A stretch of 64,000 nucleotides of DNA from Euptelea pleiosperma (GCA_035048495.1 CM068546.1:32134674-32198673); one strand, 5' to 3'; positions 1 through 11,669 are shown, numbered from the stretch's first letter. Notes: generated from the sequence alone by a model not told the origin. Program-made: numbers and translations.

Positions 1-153
1 ATATAGAGTTTTGTGGATCATTTCTTCCCTTTACTTATAAGCTATGTTACCGAGTTACACCAAGGACACGACCCGACACGGCATTTACACTAAAAATCGA
101 AGTATCCGACACAAATACTGCACCCATTTTGAAGAATATATCTAATTACTCAC

Positions 154-363
154 ACAGGATCCGAATTCGAAAGAGCCGCAAACTGCGACGAATGTGCTTA
201 GCAAAACCGCCCCTATGGATCCTTCACTGCTGCTAGTTCTTCTCTGAGACTCATCTTTCCGAAAAGCTGGGATCTCCTCCTCTTGTGGGATCAGTAGCTT
301 CCTTATCTCTTCTTGCTCATCAATCTGACTACTCTCCATGTCTTGGTCTGAGACCATGTTCAT
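154..363 (-). CDS. ERD6-like sugar transporter, first exon only (partial)
   Basis: This is the first coding exon of a major facilitator superfamily monosaccharide/H+ transporter; the rest lies left of the window. The ATG reads on the minus strand at 363 and about 70 codons follow. The exon stops at a consensus donor (TGT|GTGAGT) at 154/153. The N-terminus is acidic and cytosolic, then the chain enters transmembrane helix 1 (LLSTFVAVCGSFEFGSC). That helix end matches exon 1 of the complete paralogue at 1956-6104, including exon phase, so the two are tandem duplicates in the same orientation. Residues EIRKLL fit the [DE]xxxL[LI] vacuolar sorting motif known from some ERD6-like proteins, so tonoplast location is possible (inference). 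No second exon is visible in 1-153. Whether the rest of the gene is intact cannot be judged. Confidence 0.82.
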
Positions 364-547
364 CTATCTTTCTATCTCTTCTTATGTCTGTTAATGAAGA
401 AACTTACATCCATTTCTTACATCCGGTCGTGGGACCCATATGAAGATCATGTTGGACAATCCAACCACACAGAAAGATTCTATTCCGACACTCCTAATGA
501 AAAGTTTACTTGAATTTGAAAAAGGCTCAAGATCATCATTCATCAAA

Positions 548-726
548 GAGTAAAACTTCTATCACACGATATTGTAAATCACACAATCACAAGCCAATGA
601 GTTCTCGGCACGTACACAAGTGCTTTTGCAACGTACCCATTGCTTTTGCTTTTTAGGTGTACGTGCCGAGAACTCATTGGCTGTGTTTGTGTGATTTGCA
701 ATCCGATTGTGACAGAAGTTTTACTC
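548..726. mobile_element. Fold-back MULE-type MITE with 9-bp target duplication
   Basis: The 179-bp element is almost wholly palindromic. It starts GAGTAAAACTTC and ends GAAGTTTTACTC, and inner arms meet at GTTCTCGGCACGTAC. It is flanked by perfect 9-bp direct repeats TTCATCAAA (539-547 and 727-735). A near-identical copy lies at 26908-27085 with a different 9-bp duplication. Length of duplication and terminal repeats fit non-autonomous Mutator-like elements. There is no coding capacity. It sits between the two ERD6-like genes. Confidence 0.88.
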
Positions 727-735
727 TTCATCAAA

Positions 736-1955
736 TGTAACCGTTACTTTTTGGATTAACTTTTCATAAAGGTTAATAATTTCAGAATTGATTTCTTTTT
801 GGTGATTATGATCAACATGATGAGGAGTGAGGACAAACCATTGTGAGGTGGATTGTCTAACATGGTCTCCAAGTGGGACCACAACCGGATGTAAAGCTCA
901 TCGTCCTCGTACCAGCCAATGTGCCAGTGCACAAATTATTTTCTTGGAAATCTCTCCACATATTTTTCCAACAAGTCCTGTTCGAGTACATTTTTCGTTA
1001 CTTCGGTGATTTCGATCAGTCACCAAAGTTTGATCGATTGACAAGTACCCATAACAACCCCTGTTTTAAATATTAGAAATTTAAACTTTTTTTTGTTTTG
1101 TGAAAAAAGTCTTGTCAGGGTTCTCTAGTGACCGAGATGGACCAGAAAGAAAAATGACAAAAGTAGGCGTGTCTTTAAGTTGTGAGTTGTCACTAGCTGA
1201 TAATTGTATGATCCATGCGGTCATTGGTTTCTAAGAGTGTGCCAGGTAGTTGATAATATGATCCTTCAAGGCTTCATCAATGGTGTCAAAATTCAAATTT
1301 TGAAAAAAAATAAAAATAATTCTACTTTGATGTTCCTTACATGCATTATTAAAAGAGAAAAGATCAAATGGTTTATGATCCATGGAGCCCGTGGGGTGGT
1401 GTCGTTTTATCATTGGCCAAAAATCAATAGATCCAATGTGTTGGACATGTTATATGAATCCATGTAGTTCATAGTGTAGCATAGGTATCATTTAATCGAG
1501 AAAAACTTTGATATCCACCACCCAAAAAGGTGACATGGCACATTCTTTGGGCCAACTGATCCATGAATGTCTGGCCCACCCCTTTGTCAACCACACAACA
1601 GATGTTCTAGAGGATATCAAAGCAATGGCCCACAACCATACAAGCAAAATTGCCTAGCAAAATAACAACTCTATAAGCAAAAAACTTTTTCAATTCTTGA
1701 AGAGAAGAGTTAGAAATTAAGAGAAGTTTGCTACTTTTTGTCTATTTTAAATCACCAGAATTTTTCATAACCATTTTTTTATTGATCAAATCAAAGCATA
1801 AAACAAGGGATATTTTCAATTACAACAGCAAACATAAAATCAATCTTGTTATTTTACTTGCATTTCATCTCTGGAAGAAAAATAAAATGGTAGACCTGTC
1901 CAATTTTCAAATTACAACAGCAATCATAATTTTTTTTTTTTTTTGTTAATCTTCT
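736..1955. other. Spacer between the ERD6-like paralogues
   Basis: No gene is visible here. The stretch holds the 3' flank of the complete transporter (AT-rich up to the stop at 1956) and the promoter side of the truncated paralogue. Around 1195-1245 there is a worn fragment of the G-box MITE core (words like CATGCGGTCA and CTAAGAGTGTGCCA). The remaining sequence gives short random reading frames only. Confidence 0.5.
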
Positions 1956-4900
1956 CTAGGATTTGTTGATGTCAGCCTGAATTTCTTCAAGAGTTCGCCC
2001 CTTCGTTTCGGGAACTAACTTGGCGATGAATAGAATGGATAATGCATTAATTGCAGCATAGATAGCAAAGGTACCTGAAAATCACACAAACAGGTTAAGT
2101 CTAACATGCACCTGCAAGATCCTTTCAGATCAGAATATACAGTTAGACCAAGCAACTCTCGACAAGCTAACGATGATTTGTACTTAGATTGCTCAGTCTC
2201 CATTGCAATATCGCACAAGTGTGCAAATGATACACGTTAGTGTTTTTTGCTGAGTTGAAAGCAGAGAATCATTACCATAGGAGCTCCAGCTCATGAGATA
2301 GTTGAAAGTGTAGGAAACCACCCATGAACCAAACCAGTTCACTAAAGTCGCTAGGCTTCCAGCTACTCCCTTAACATTTATCGGAAAAATCTGCAGCAAA
2401 AGTAGTTTTCAGGTTAGAGCCGTGATCTATTATCGGTGCAGCACATACAATGAGAATGTCAAGTTACCTCAGACATTACAACCCAAGGAACTGCTCCCAT
2501 TCCTATTGAGAAAGACCCTATGTACACCTAAACATAAATAAAAAAAAGTAAATACAAAAAAAGGAGTTATTTTGCAATAAATAATATCATGGTAGTGTGT
2601 ACTTTTCTACATATACTACTTTGCACTTACCAGTATGCCGGTTACAGCAAGTACTGGGACTGAGTTGAGTGACAATTCATGGACCTGGTTCACAAAAGGG
2701 TCTCCATGCATTAAATCGAGGATCCCAAAAACATTAAAGTTGTTAGGATTGATTGTTCGGTAACTACCTTCAAATAGAATGCAATCCCAGTTAGCAGGCA
2801 GCCTATGACCAACCCTGATGCAGAAGTCTAAAATGACAAAAAAATAAAGCCTTGTATTCATCAAGGAGGATTTGTGTGATAAAATAGATTCAGAGCTAAA
2901 GTACTCTTTACATTACCACCTACCAATAGAAGGGCTCTTCTTCCAGCTTTATCTATTAATGTTGCACCCAGTGCAGTTACCACAACCTGCAAAACAGGAT
3001 CGTTTACAGCAGTTTTGGATAGAAAGATAGATATTTGGATTTCAGGGGAGAAAGTTGAAAACCTGAAGACAGGCGTAAATTATAGTTCCAAGACTGGAAG
3101 AAAATCCTGAGACAACAGATACAATGACAGTAAGCAAAGATTTTTTGTAATTCAAGTAATTTGAAGGAAAATGCTTTACATTGCCTTATCCAGATAGAAG
3201 ACGAGAGAGTTGTCCCAAAATAGTTTCTACAAGTGGGGTCCTCCAATGGTTAGGTTTGAGAAGGTTTTATAAATGTCTGCGGGGTGGGTCACAAGTGTAT
3301 GAAGATCTGAGTTCAAGTTATAGTTACATCAGGTCAACCCAATGCAATGCAAATGGAGTGTCTACAGCAGAAATTGGATATCTTTATCTTCCATGGAAAT
3401 CTAAGAGACCCACAACAGGCCAACTCTTCTTTACCTGCAGACACGAAAATCTGGCTCACATAAAAACAGATCCCATTGATTCCTCCAAATTGTTGACAGA
3501 CCATCAATCCAACTCCAATCTGATCATCAAAGATTACGTGATTAAACAATTATGTATAAAGAAAAGTTGCATCATAGTTCATGGAGCCAAAGGACATTTG
3601 GAAGGATTAATCGAAAATCATAGAGCTCCAAAGCCTCCAATTGTGCAAATTCAATACAAATCACAGCACTCATTGAGTTTGGTCAGAGACATGCTTACAA
3701 TGACTGAACGCAAGTATCTTCTTTGAAACAAATCCAGTGTTCTAGCTTTCGGGAGGTGCTGAAGAGTTTCTATGTAATCCTACCAAGCAACAACATAATT
3801 AGTCCTTCATCATATTGACCTTCTGAGCTTCATAAAATCTCAAAGTGTATTGGGATTTATGGTTGAGAAGCGAGAACTTGGATTTCAGTTGCTTCATGTG
3901 AAATATCAGCATCCTTGCCACGAAGTTTCTGTAGTGCCCCTTCAAACTCCTTTTGGCGTCCCATCTTTGCCTGCAAACATGATGACAAACATGAAAAAGA
4001 GTATACTCCATGTATGTCATCCACTTTGTTTTTACCGTGAATACATACGAAATGCGCTTATTCATTGAAATTGCTTACCAGCCATCTGGGAGACTCTGGA
4101 ATTAAAAAGAGACCCAGAAGCAGAATAAGGCATGGGATTAGTGCTGCAAGCAAACTCCATCAATCAGTACCTTGTCACTGTACCCACTCAATATAGGGCT
4201 CTTTTTTTTCTTTATTTTTAGTTTCTCTAAGATAGTGTGATTTCTGAAGATCATTAGAGAACTGAATGCATTAATAGCCAGTGTTAGAATTTCACCAGTT
4301 AGAGCCAGAGCCCGCCATGTTACAACTGTCCCTATTAGGAAGAAACCAGACACTCCGCAAACGATCATGAACTGAAGCATAAGTAGAAAATAAGTAGATG
4401 CGATCCTTTGTTTGTATCTTTTCTTATTTATGAATGTATGTACGCTTATATGGATATACACATTGCATTTATGTGAGTGTGTGTGTGTGTGTTTGCGTGT
4501 TCCAGTGACCCACTTTTGTTCCAAGGTTCTGCAAACCTGATTCAATGTCGTTAGGCCACCTCGAAGATTTTTGGGGGCTATTTCAGCAATGAACACAGGT
4601 ACCTGTTCATCCATTGAGTTATGACATTATGCTTGTAAGTAAATAAGTATTGGACGAATCGAAGAAAGATATTTATATCCGATGCATAGTAACTAATAGT
4701 GTTTACTGAGTGCTAACACTACACTTAGCAAAGAGAAATACTAAAAGAAAAAGAAAATGAAAAGCATACCACATAAGAAAAGACTCCCATTCCATATCCA
4801 GTGGAAAGTCTTCCAATGTCAAGCGCCAAAGCTCCCTTTGTAATAGTCCAGACATGGGGAGATGTCATGACAGATTTGTAAAAATGATAATGCTTACTAA

Positions 4901-6104
4901 GAAGTAAATGTAGATTTGAAATTCCAAGCATTCAAAATTAAAAGCACTTGTAACAAAACAAACCTCGCCAAAGAATATGGCAAGCCATCCTGCAACGCAA
5001 AAAGCAACTGACACTCTCATTGCCTGCTTCCATTCCATGAAACAAACTACAGATTAGAGTGTTCAGAAACACCAGATGCCCACATAGGCTAATGCTTGAT
5101 CCCATTAGATGTTGTTGGATTTCGTCTTCTTACCCCTTTCCGACCGATGTAATCAGCAATTGGCCCGCTAGTGATTGCACCGATCATTGCCCCAATAGTC
5201 AATATGGAACCAAACACCGAGTACTGCCATAATAGAACACCGAAGACGAAAATGGAACTTGTGTATTCATCAATAGCAGGATTGGCTATTTCTAGAGATT
5301 CTTCCCCGAATTAAGTTAGACCCCGTATAATTATACGTCAGTCAACAATAACCATATCCCCCAGGAGTACTTATGCTGGGCATGAATTCTAACATTCTCT
5401 TTACTATAATTAGTATTTATGTGGAATATATTCTCAAAAACTAGCTGGAAAAATTGTAAACAAACAAACCTCTGATAAGGATAGACTGAGATCCTCCCTG
5501 ATGGCCGCCTGAGTAGGCGATGAATAGCCTGCCTGCAAAACCAACAAGTATGCTCATAAAAATAATACGATTCCACTAAACAGTAGCATTTGAGAAATAA
5601 CAATCAAAGGAGTAAAGCATTGCTTGGAAATTCAGAGACCCAGTTTGCAGTTTGCAGCTTGCTTGAGTTGACACACCTAGGGCTGTCTGAGAGAGCGCTC
5701 TATAATACAAAGATAAACCCTGGCTAGAATTTTGACAACTCTGTCAAATTGAAAGATAAACCCTGACTAGAATTTTGACAACTCTATCAAATTGAAAGAT
5801 AAACCCTGACTAGAATTTTGACAACTCTGTCAAATTGGCTGATTATGAACAATAATATTTAGAGGTAAGAGTGCTTAATTGATGATTGACTACTTACACA
5901 GCATCCGAATTCAAAAGATCCCCAAACAGCAACAAACGTGCTAAGGTAAACCATCCATAAACTTCCTTGGCTTCTGTGTGTCCCATCTTCACCAGCAGAC
6001 CCATCTTCTTGATCTGAATGAATCTTTCTTTGCTGGATAAGTGACTCTCTTATCTCTTCCTGCATACTGTTCTCACCAGTTTCGACATCTTGGTTGATCG
6101 CCAT
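1956..6104 (-). CDS. ERD6-like monosaccharide transporter, complete, 18 exons
   Basis: This is a 12-helix MFS sugar/H+ carrier of 488 residues, closest from memory to plant ERD6-like 5/7/16 proteins, which move hexoses across tonoplast or plasma membrane. Exons on the minus strand: 6104-5898, 5532-5470, 5223-5134, 5023-4964, 4835-4770, 4602-4537, 4371-4296, 4143-4079, 3970-3878, 3779-3699, 3519-3435, 3106-3063, 2986-2924, 2827-2768, 2684-2631, 2527-2468, 2390-2276, 2074-1956. All introns are GT-AG and every phase closes. Family motifs are in place: GRKG (117-120), PESPRWL (225-231), QQFGGING (298-305), DKAGRR (343-348) and [12 protein letters not shown] (471-482). The acidic N-terminus has EIRESLI where the neighbouring paralogue has EIRKLLI. 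Nothing is broken, so it should be functional. Substrate and membrane are inferred from family. Confidence 0.93.
5711..5837. repeat. Three tandem 43-bp units in ERD6-like intron 1
   Basis: Units begin AGATAAACCCTG at 5711, 5754 and 5797, an exact 43-bp period with only a few substitutions. Each unit contains a short hairpin, TTTGACA-ACTC-TGTCAAA, whose arms also contain the TTGAC core of WRKY W-boxes. The array lies in the first intron, about 60 bp downstream of exon 1. A regulatory role is possible but unproven. Confidence 0.85.
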
Positions 6105-7596
6105 TATCTATCTATTGTTCTATACAACAAACAGGAGAAGAATCAGATATGAAATAAAAAGTAATGAGCTTTTGATGAGAAGGAAGAAAGTAAGCCTTCT
6201 TCTTCACTCTTTACTCATAAATGGTTAGTTCCAAGCTGAAATTTTAATTATTTGTACCTTCAGAATTTCTATAACCAGCCTGTATTTCCATTAAAATTCT
6301 ACTGCTGCTTTATTTTTCACTTTTGTTTCTAAGTGGCTAATTTTTTTTATTTTTTTACTATTTTAATCCGTATTCAGTCGAGTAAGCTGAAATTCTTTCG
6401 CACACTCAGAAAAGTTTCTAACAGGCTGGAAATTTGTTAGGACCTAAACCGGGCCTAAAGCCACTATTCCTCCCAAAAAGATATCTTGTCAAGAAGGGAC
6501 AAACTTTACCCTCTTTACCACAATGACATCGCACCGGGATTCAATTCGATCCCATGACCCTTTGGTTTGAACGGCAATCAACTTCGCACCCGCTGGCTCC
6601 TACCGTGCCTTTAGGGAGGGGCATTATTGACCCCAACAGAATTATAGGTAGCTTTGTCTTCTTTACAATCAGCTCTTGAACTGCACTTTCGGGGTGACAC
6701 GACAAAAACCTTCAAGTGAGTCATCTAATCATTCATCTGTCAACTTCAAAAAAGAAATATTTCTCCATATAGTTGCTAGGCCCACCGAGCTAAGCGACCA
6801 CCCAAAAGTTCTTACAAAATGCAAGACTCCCTCTAAAAATCAATTCAACATAGAAATACACACATACACTTCCGCATTGGATCCAATCAGAAGATTCAGA
6901 ACTCTGCAGTTAAGCGTGTTTGGGTGAGTAGTATTATGATGGGTGTCCTTGTGTTCCACTTTTTTTATCTTGTCAAAAAGCAGATACATGTGTCTTAGAA
7001 CTATTTTCTCAATCCAAAGCCATGATTTCAGTACAAAACAGAATTTGGCTGTAAACGATTGGAGGAAGTTTTCTGTGGATCCCTTTGATTTAGTGCCACA
7101 GAAAAGAGAAAGAACATGAATCCCTTTCTAGAAGCATCAGTGGCTATAAAAGGGGGAAATGGTAGAAGAAAACTAAGAATGTGGTCCTTGCCTCTCCCTT
7201 CAATCAGGGACTTGTATAGTTTCTAATTCAATTTTCACATCATATTTTATATTTTTGGATGTGTTGCTTGGAATTGGGGTCCTTGAAGGATTCTCTGCAT
7301 TGGACCATTGCCTAATGGACAAGAAGAAAAGACATGAGGATCAACTTTCATGTTTGAATGTTTACAAAAAAAAAACATAAAATAAAAATTGAAGTTTGAA
7401 CAGTAGCTGTGATTGGATCACATCAGTATATCCTATCTTATCCAGCTGGATATGTCATGCAACTTGCTCAATGACATTTATTTCTAACCATTGGATCTAA
7501 GTCCGCGATGAGAACACCCATATGGAATCGTGACCTGTTCTTACCTTCATGATGTGACCCACAATTGTTTTCTGGGATTTCTTGATGCTTCTGTAG
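6105..7596. other. Upstream region of the ERD6-like gene; no gene seen
   Basis: The first few hundred bases above the ATG at 6104 must hold the promoter and 5' leader; I cannot place a TATA box with confidence. 6430-6640 contains unexplained repeat-like text, including a B-box-like stretch near 6535 on the minus strand. From about 6680 onward the sequence is ordinary AT-rich intergenic DNA with short unsupported frames. Confidence 0.4.
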
Positions 7597-7792
7597 GAGT
7601 AAAACTTTGATGGCAGTGCGCCGATGATAGCCACAGAGTTCTCCGGCAAACCACCTCAGCCTGACCAAACACGTACCCAGGTGAGCCTTTCTTAAGATTT
7701 CTTTTTTAACTCACTTGGGTAGGTGCCAAAACGCACTCTAATACATGCTGAGAAGTCCGTGGCTGTCATGGGCTGTCATCAAAATTTTATCC
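7597..7792. mobile_element. GAGTAAAAC-type MITE, no clear target duplication
   Basis: The ends are GAGTAAAACTTTGATGGCAG on the left and CTGTCATCAAAATTTTATCC on the right, an imperfect inverted repeat. The middle has CTCACTTGGGTAGGTGCC-type arms like those at 19179-19401. No 9-bp flanking repeat survives, so it is either old or rearranged. Confidence 0.65.
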
Positions 7793-7932
7793 AAGGGTGG
7801 GATCCAAACTAATTTGATGTACAAGACTACAAGTTTTAGAGGGAGGAATAGGGAAAGAACAGAAGTGATAATAGCATTGAATTGATGTACTGATTGGCTA
7901 CATCGTCTACCATGGCGACGAAGTACACAGAT

Positions 7933-8108
7933 GAGTAAAACTTTGATGACAGTGGGCTGTCAGCGAGTTCTTGGCACGTGCCTCAGTGCCTTTTGTTTTC
8001 GTCATAAAAAATTAAATAAGAATCTTAAAAATACTCAGGGTACGTGGCAAGCACCTCAGTCGTAGTCAGGGGCTTTGCTGACTGCCCACTGTCGTCAAAG
8101 TTTTACTC
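7933..8108. mobile_element. GAGTAAAAC-type fold-back MITE
   Basis: The 176-bp palindromic element runs from GAGTAAAACTTTGATGACAG to CTGTCGTCAAAGTTTTACTC. The inner arms carry GGCACGTGCCTCAG and its imperfect complement. Only CAGAT (5 bp) repeats on both sides, not the 9 bp seen elsewhere, so the insertion footprint is eroded. Confidence 0.7.
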
Positions 8109-8157
8109 CAGATAGAAGTCGATCAAAGGCTGCTGAAGGGGAAACAGTTGAACTAAA

Positions 8158-8535
8158 GAGTAAACCTTCGCTCACACCTGTGTGTGAGCAAAGCCGATCA
8201 CACACCACAATATGAGTTACGTGGCACTCTTAGAGGACGATGACCGTATGGATGTTTGGACCTGAAAACTAAAAATCAGGCTGATTAGTTATTTCAGACC
8301 TTTGGATCTAGTACCCCAAATAATGGTCAATAATGCTCTAAATTCTACGGTTAAAAGCAACCCATGCAAATGACTCCAATCCAACGCTTAGAAATCACTA
8401 ATCAAGCTAATTTTTGGTTTACAAGTCCACCGAGGGACTAGCCAAACATCCATACGGTCATCGTCCTCTAAGAGTGTGCCCCGTGGCTCATATTGAGATG
8501 TGTGATCGGCTTTGCTCACACACAAAGGTTTTCTC
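8158..8535. mobile_element. G-box fold-back MITE
   Basis: Left end GAGTAAACCTTCGCTCACAC, right end GTGTGAGC...AAAGGTTTTCTC. The core is the 330-bp palindrome found many times in this window: ACGTGGCACTCTTAGAGGACGATG on the left is mirrored at 8457-8495. Flanks TGAACTAAA and TGAAGTAAG resemble each other imperfectly, probably a worn 9-bp duplication. Confidence 0.75.
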
Positions 8536-8929
8536 GTGAAGTAAGATATCCGGCAGACTGACACTACAAATTTGTTTTCATTTGCTTTGAAATAGTTACA
8601 TACAAGTACTGAAAAAGTTTCATAGTTGCGCTGTCGGAATAATCAAGAGAGTCAACACCACAAGTTGAAGTGGGGTCCACATGTTTGAGAATGAGTTATT
8701 CCTAAAGTTGTGTGGACCCCACCTCAGCATGTGGTCTTGAATCTTGATTAATGAGACTTCACCCTGGATCAAAGTTTTCTCTACATGTACTGGTAGTTTG
8801 GTAAGTCTTCAACTACTAAGAAAGAACATAAAGCAGATGACAACTAACATTCCAACTAGTTTTAGAATCCAACATGATCGATAGTTTCTGCTTTTTTATT
8901 TTTACTTCTTGGGAAGAATCCGTCTGTCT

Positions 8930-9190
8930 TCCAAAATTGATGGATCAGATGTGGGTCCCACATAAATAGAGGAGTGTTGATAAATCATACATGTGCTATA
9001 TGTCAAATGTGAGGGTGAACCTTCAAGACACATGTTGGTGCATCTTCAAAAACTCAAGGGGGAGAGGTGAACCTTCAAAGGCTCACTTTCGCGAGTCTTC
9101 AAGGTTCACTGTGTCTTCGAAGGTGTGCGCCTTGTTGTGACCCAAACACTTGTTATCGATCAAGCGCCAAAGACACGCTACCAAACGCAG
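8930..9190. mobile_element. Truncated PIF/Harbinger MITE (same family as 60718-61525)
   Basis: The right half of the element at 60718-61525 is repeated here: a unit with ATGTGGGTCCCACATAA, then GTGAACCTTCAAG..., then the end CGCTACCAAACGCAGCC followed by TTA. A further copy of its CACTGTGTCTTCGAAGG segment follows at about 9230. The left end is missing. Confidence 0.6.
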
Positions 9191-9726
9191 CCTTACAAAT
9201 TGCATTTTATCTAAGAATATCAAAGTTCACTGTGTCTTCGAAGGTGTGCGCCTTGTTGTGACATTTTCGTTTCTCTCAGTGTCGGAGGCTTGTAATTTTT
9301 TTCATGATTTAGAGCGTCTCCAACCAAGGTCTTCAAAAAAACATCTTCTTCAAATTTGAAGATGGAGACACCCTCCAAAAAGTAGCTGAATTATAATCAG
9401 TCCTAACTTCAAAAAGACATCTTTTAAAAAAAGACACAAAAGGTATTAAAATTTATTGGCAAGATGCATTTCAAAAAGATCCGTGAATAAATTGAAATTG
9501 AAATTCAAAAAGTCAAAAAGTAGGATCTCTCTATATATATACAGCCAAAAAGTAGGATCTCTATATATATATACAGCCAAAAAGTAAGGTTTCAATATTT
9601 GAAGCCAAGTACAGAGATAGAGGGACCCATCTTCAAATTTGAAGCCAGAGATAGAGCTCGGTGGGAGTGCATCTTACAATTTTTTCATCAAATATGAAGA
9701 TAGAACCCCTCGGTTGGAGATGCTCT

Positions 9727-9790
9727 CAGGGCCTCGACACGAGTTGGGGCCTAAAGCAAAAACTCTAAATGAGGTTTAATGACTCACAGC

Positions 9791-9829
<39 letters not shown>

Positions 9830-9959
9830 AAACTAATTTTCAAAACACGTGGCGAGTGATTATAGGTAGATCTACAATTAACAAAAAAAATTTGGGGCCT
9901 TTAATCATTTGGGGGCCTAAGGCGACTGCCTTACTCGCCTTTTGCTTGAGCCGGCCCTG
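9727..9959. mobile_element. hAT-type MITE with 8-bp duplication GATGCTCT
   Basis: The element begins CAGGGCC and ends GGCCCTG, with sub-terminal GGGGCCTAAAGCAAAA and its rough complement. GATGCTCT lies on both sides (9719-9726 and 9960-9967). An 8-bp duplication with a CAGGG end is characteristic of hAT elements. It inserted into the right terminus of the MITE at 9312. It contains a pure GA run (9793-9827). Confidence 0.85.
9793..9827. repeat. (GA)n microsatellite
   Basis: An uninterrupted run of GA dinucleotides, about 17 units, sits inside the hAT MITE. Length is likely polymorphic between individuals. Confidence 0.95.
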
Positions 9960-10264
9960 GATGCTCTTAGGCTTTGGTTTCTGGTCGTAACAAAGTAAAC
10001 ATTACATCTTTGTCATCTATGCTTTATCCCAAATGTTTGGTGTCTAATTAGACTCTAATTAAAATGTTTGAAGAAATATTTAAGGTCTGAAATTAAGATG
10101 GGGCACAGTCCAAGTTAAACTGATTGGAGAATCTTAATATAATATTCGAATTATTGTTAAAGTGTGATTAGCTAATAATATTAAATCATTGTGACTTTTG
10201 GGTTAGTATCAAAGTGATGGCCTAATCCAATTGAATGGTACAAATTATGAACATAAGATTATAG

Positions 10265-11056
10265 GATTAGAACTTTGCTGACCACCCACAATATGAGCCA
10301 CGTGCAGCCGCCGAGCTAGGGGAAGAGGGGGCACAATCAATTCAGTAGAACCGCTTACAATATGAGCCACGTGTCATATTCTTAGATATTTCTGGCCATA
10401 TGGATGTTTGGTATCCCTAGATGAACATATAGACCAAAAATTAGCCGGATTAGTGATTTCTAAGCATTGGATTGGAGCTGTTTTCATGGGTTGATTTTTA
10501 ATCAGGGAATTTGAGCATTATTTGGGGTACAAAGATCCAATGGTGTGAAACCATTAATCAGGCTGATTTTTTGTCTGTAGGTCTACCCATGGACTGCCCA
10601 AACATGCATACGGTCAGCGTTGGATTAAGTGTCCAAAAAATATGCAAAAAACATGCTTAAATCCAACGGTTACAGTCAATCCTAAAAAGTGCTAAAATCT
10701 ATGGCTAGATAAACTTAATGAGAATAGTGTTTCGTATAAATATCTACCAAGGGGTGGGGTACACATCCATGCGGTTAGTGGGCCCAAAAAGATGAGCCAT
10801 GTAGGGCCACGAGACCCCTCTGCATCGACTGCATCCAAAGTCCTCAGCATCTAAAAAATTTCCTCAAACACCACACTTAAAAATCAACCCATGAAAACGA
10901 CTCCAATCCAACGCTTAGGATCACTAATCAAGGTAATTTTTGGTCTGTATGTCCATCTATCCATACGGTCAGAAATCGCTAAGAATATGCCACGTGACTC
11001 ATATTGTGGGCAGTAAGCAACTTTGCTGGCCAGCAGCGGTCAGCAAAGTTCTACTC
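10265..11056. mobile_element. Composite G-box MULE-type element, 792 bp
   Basis: Outer ends GATTAGAACTTTGCTGACC and GGTCAGCAAAGTTCTACTC form an inverted repeat, and AGATTATAG is duplicated exactly on both sides (10256-10264, 11057-11065). Inside are two rounds of the palindromic core: GCCACGTG occurs near 10308, 10366 and 10987, and the CCATACGGTCA arm twice. Either one copy inserted into another or the core was duplicated before insertion. Confidence 0.83.
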
Positions 11057-11185
11057 AGATTATAGAGGTTTAGGTTAGGTAGAAATAGCAAGTCATGGAC
11101 CGTCTGTTAACATTGGTGGCCCACATCTTGTCTAAAGCCCCCGGAAGGTCTATTTCAAGAGACGTGTCCCATCTTACATTTGACC

Positions 11186-11497
11186 AAGGTTTAAAAGGGG
11201 CTGTTATAATGATATAACGGACTGGGGCCTGGGGGCGTTACCTTTTTTTCCATTATAACGGATTGTAATGCACAGGGGCAAAAAAAAAAAACCCGGAAAA
11301 TACGGTACTAAAATTAAAATTTTTGGAATTTCAAATTTTCAATAAAATTTATAACAGAAAAAGAAGAAAATAATGAAAAAATAACTGAAATAACGGATTT
11401 TTTTTAAACAATTTTTCAGAAAATAACTGGGGAGGTCCGAATCCATTATAACGGCCATTACTTTTGTTATAACGGCCGTTTGTTTCTTTTTAAACCA
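11186..11497. mobile_element. MITE of the ATAACGG type
   Basis: The ends read AAGGTTTAAAA and TTTTTAAACC. Sub-terminal blocks of TTATAACGG and CCATTATAACGG face each other. The middle is A/T-rich. Related text appears at 36365-36530, 38330-38700, 40430-40740 and 42190-42300. The superfamily is not clear because no target duplication is visible. Confidence 0.55.
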
Positions 11498-11669
11498 TGA
11501 AAATGACAAGTCACGTCAAAGGTAAAATGATTTTTTTTTAATGTATACTTGGTGGACGGCAAGTGGGATGATTGTGACTGAAGAAAAAAGGGAACAGAGA
11601 GGGAGTTGGTGGGGGTGATGAGGCAGTTTTTGACTTATTTAAGACTAGGGGAACGCCGCCTGCGATGCA

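Larger units (their letters stand above)
9312..9966. mobile_element. PIF/Harbinger-like MITE split by a hAT MITE
   Basis: Left end GAGCGTCTCCAACCAAGG after TTA (9309-9311). The right end GGTTGGAGATGCTC is reached at 9725, where another element begins. If the inner element and one 8-bp copy are discounted, the right end is followed by TTA (9967-9969), giving a 3-bp TTA duplication. Inside are about two and a half copies of a 36-bp unit containing GTAGGATCTCTATATATATA (9510-9590). Confidence 0.72.

Noticed and set aside
548..726. CRISPR or hairpin terminator because of the long palindrome
   Set aside because: Eukaryotic context, single unit with target duplication; it is a transposon.
3181..3726. 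181-codon open frame on the plus strand
   Set aside because: It lies antisense across exons 10 and 11 and introns of the ERD6-like gene and shows no domain; the minus-strand exons explain the sequence.
6509..6560. Second SINE suggested by a B-box-like GGGATCGAATTGAATCCC
   Set aside because: No A box at the right distance and no tail were found, so it is left as unexplained.
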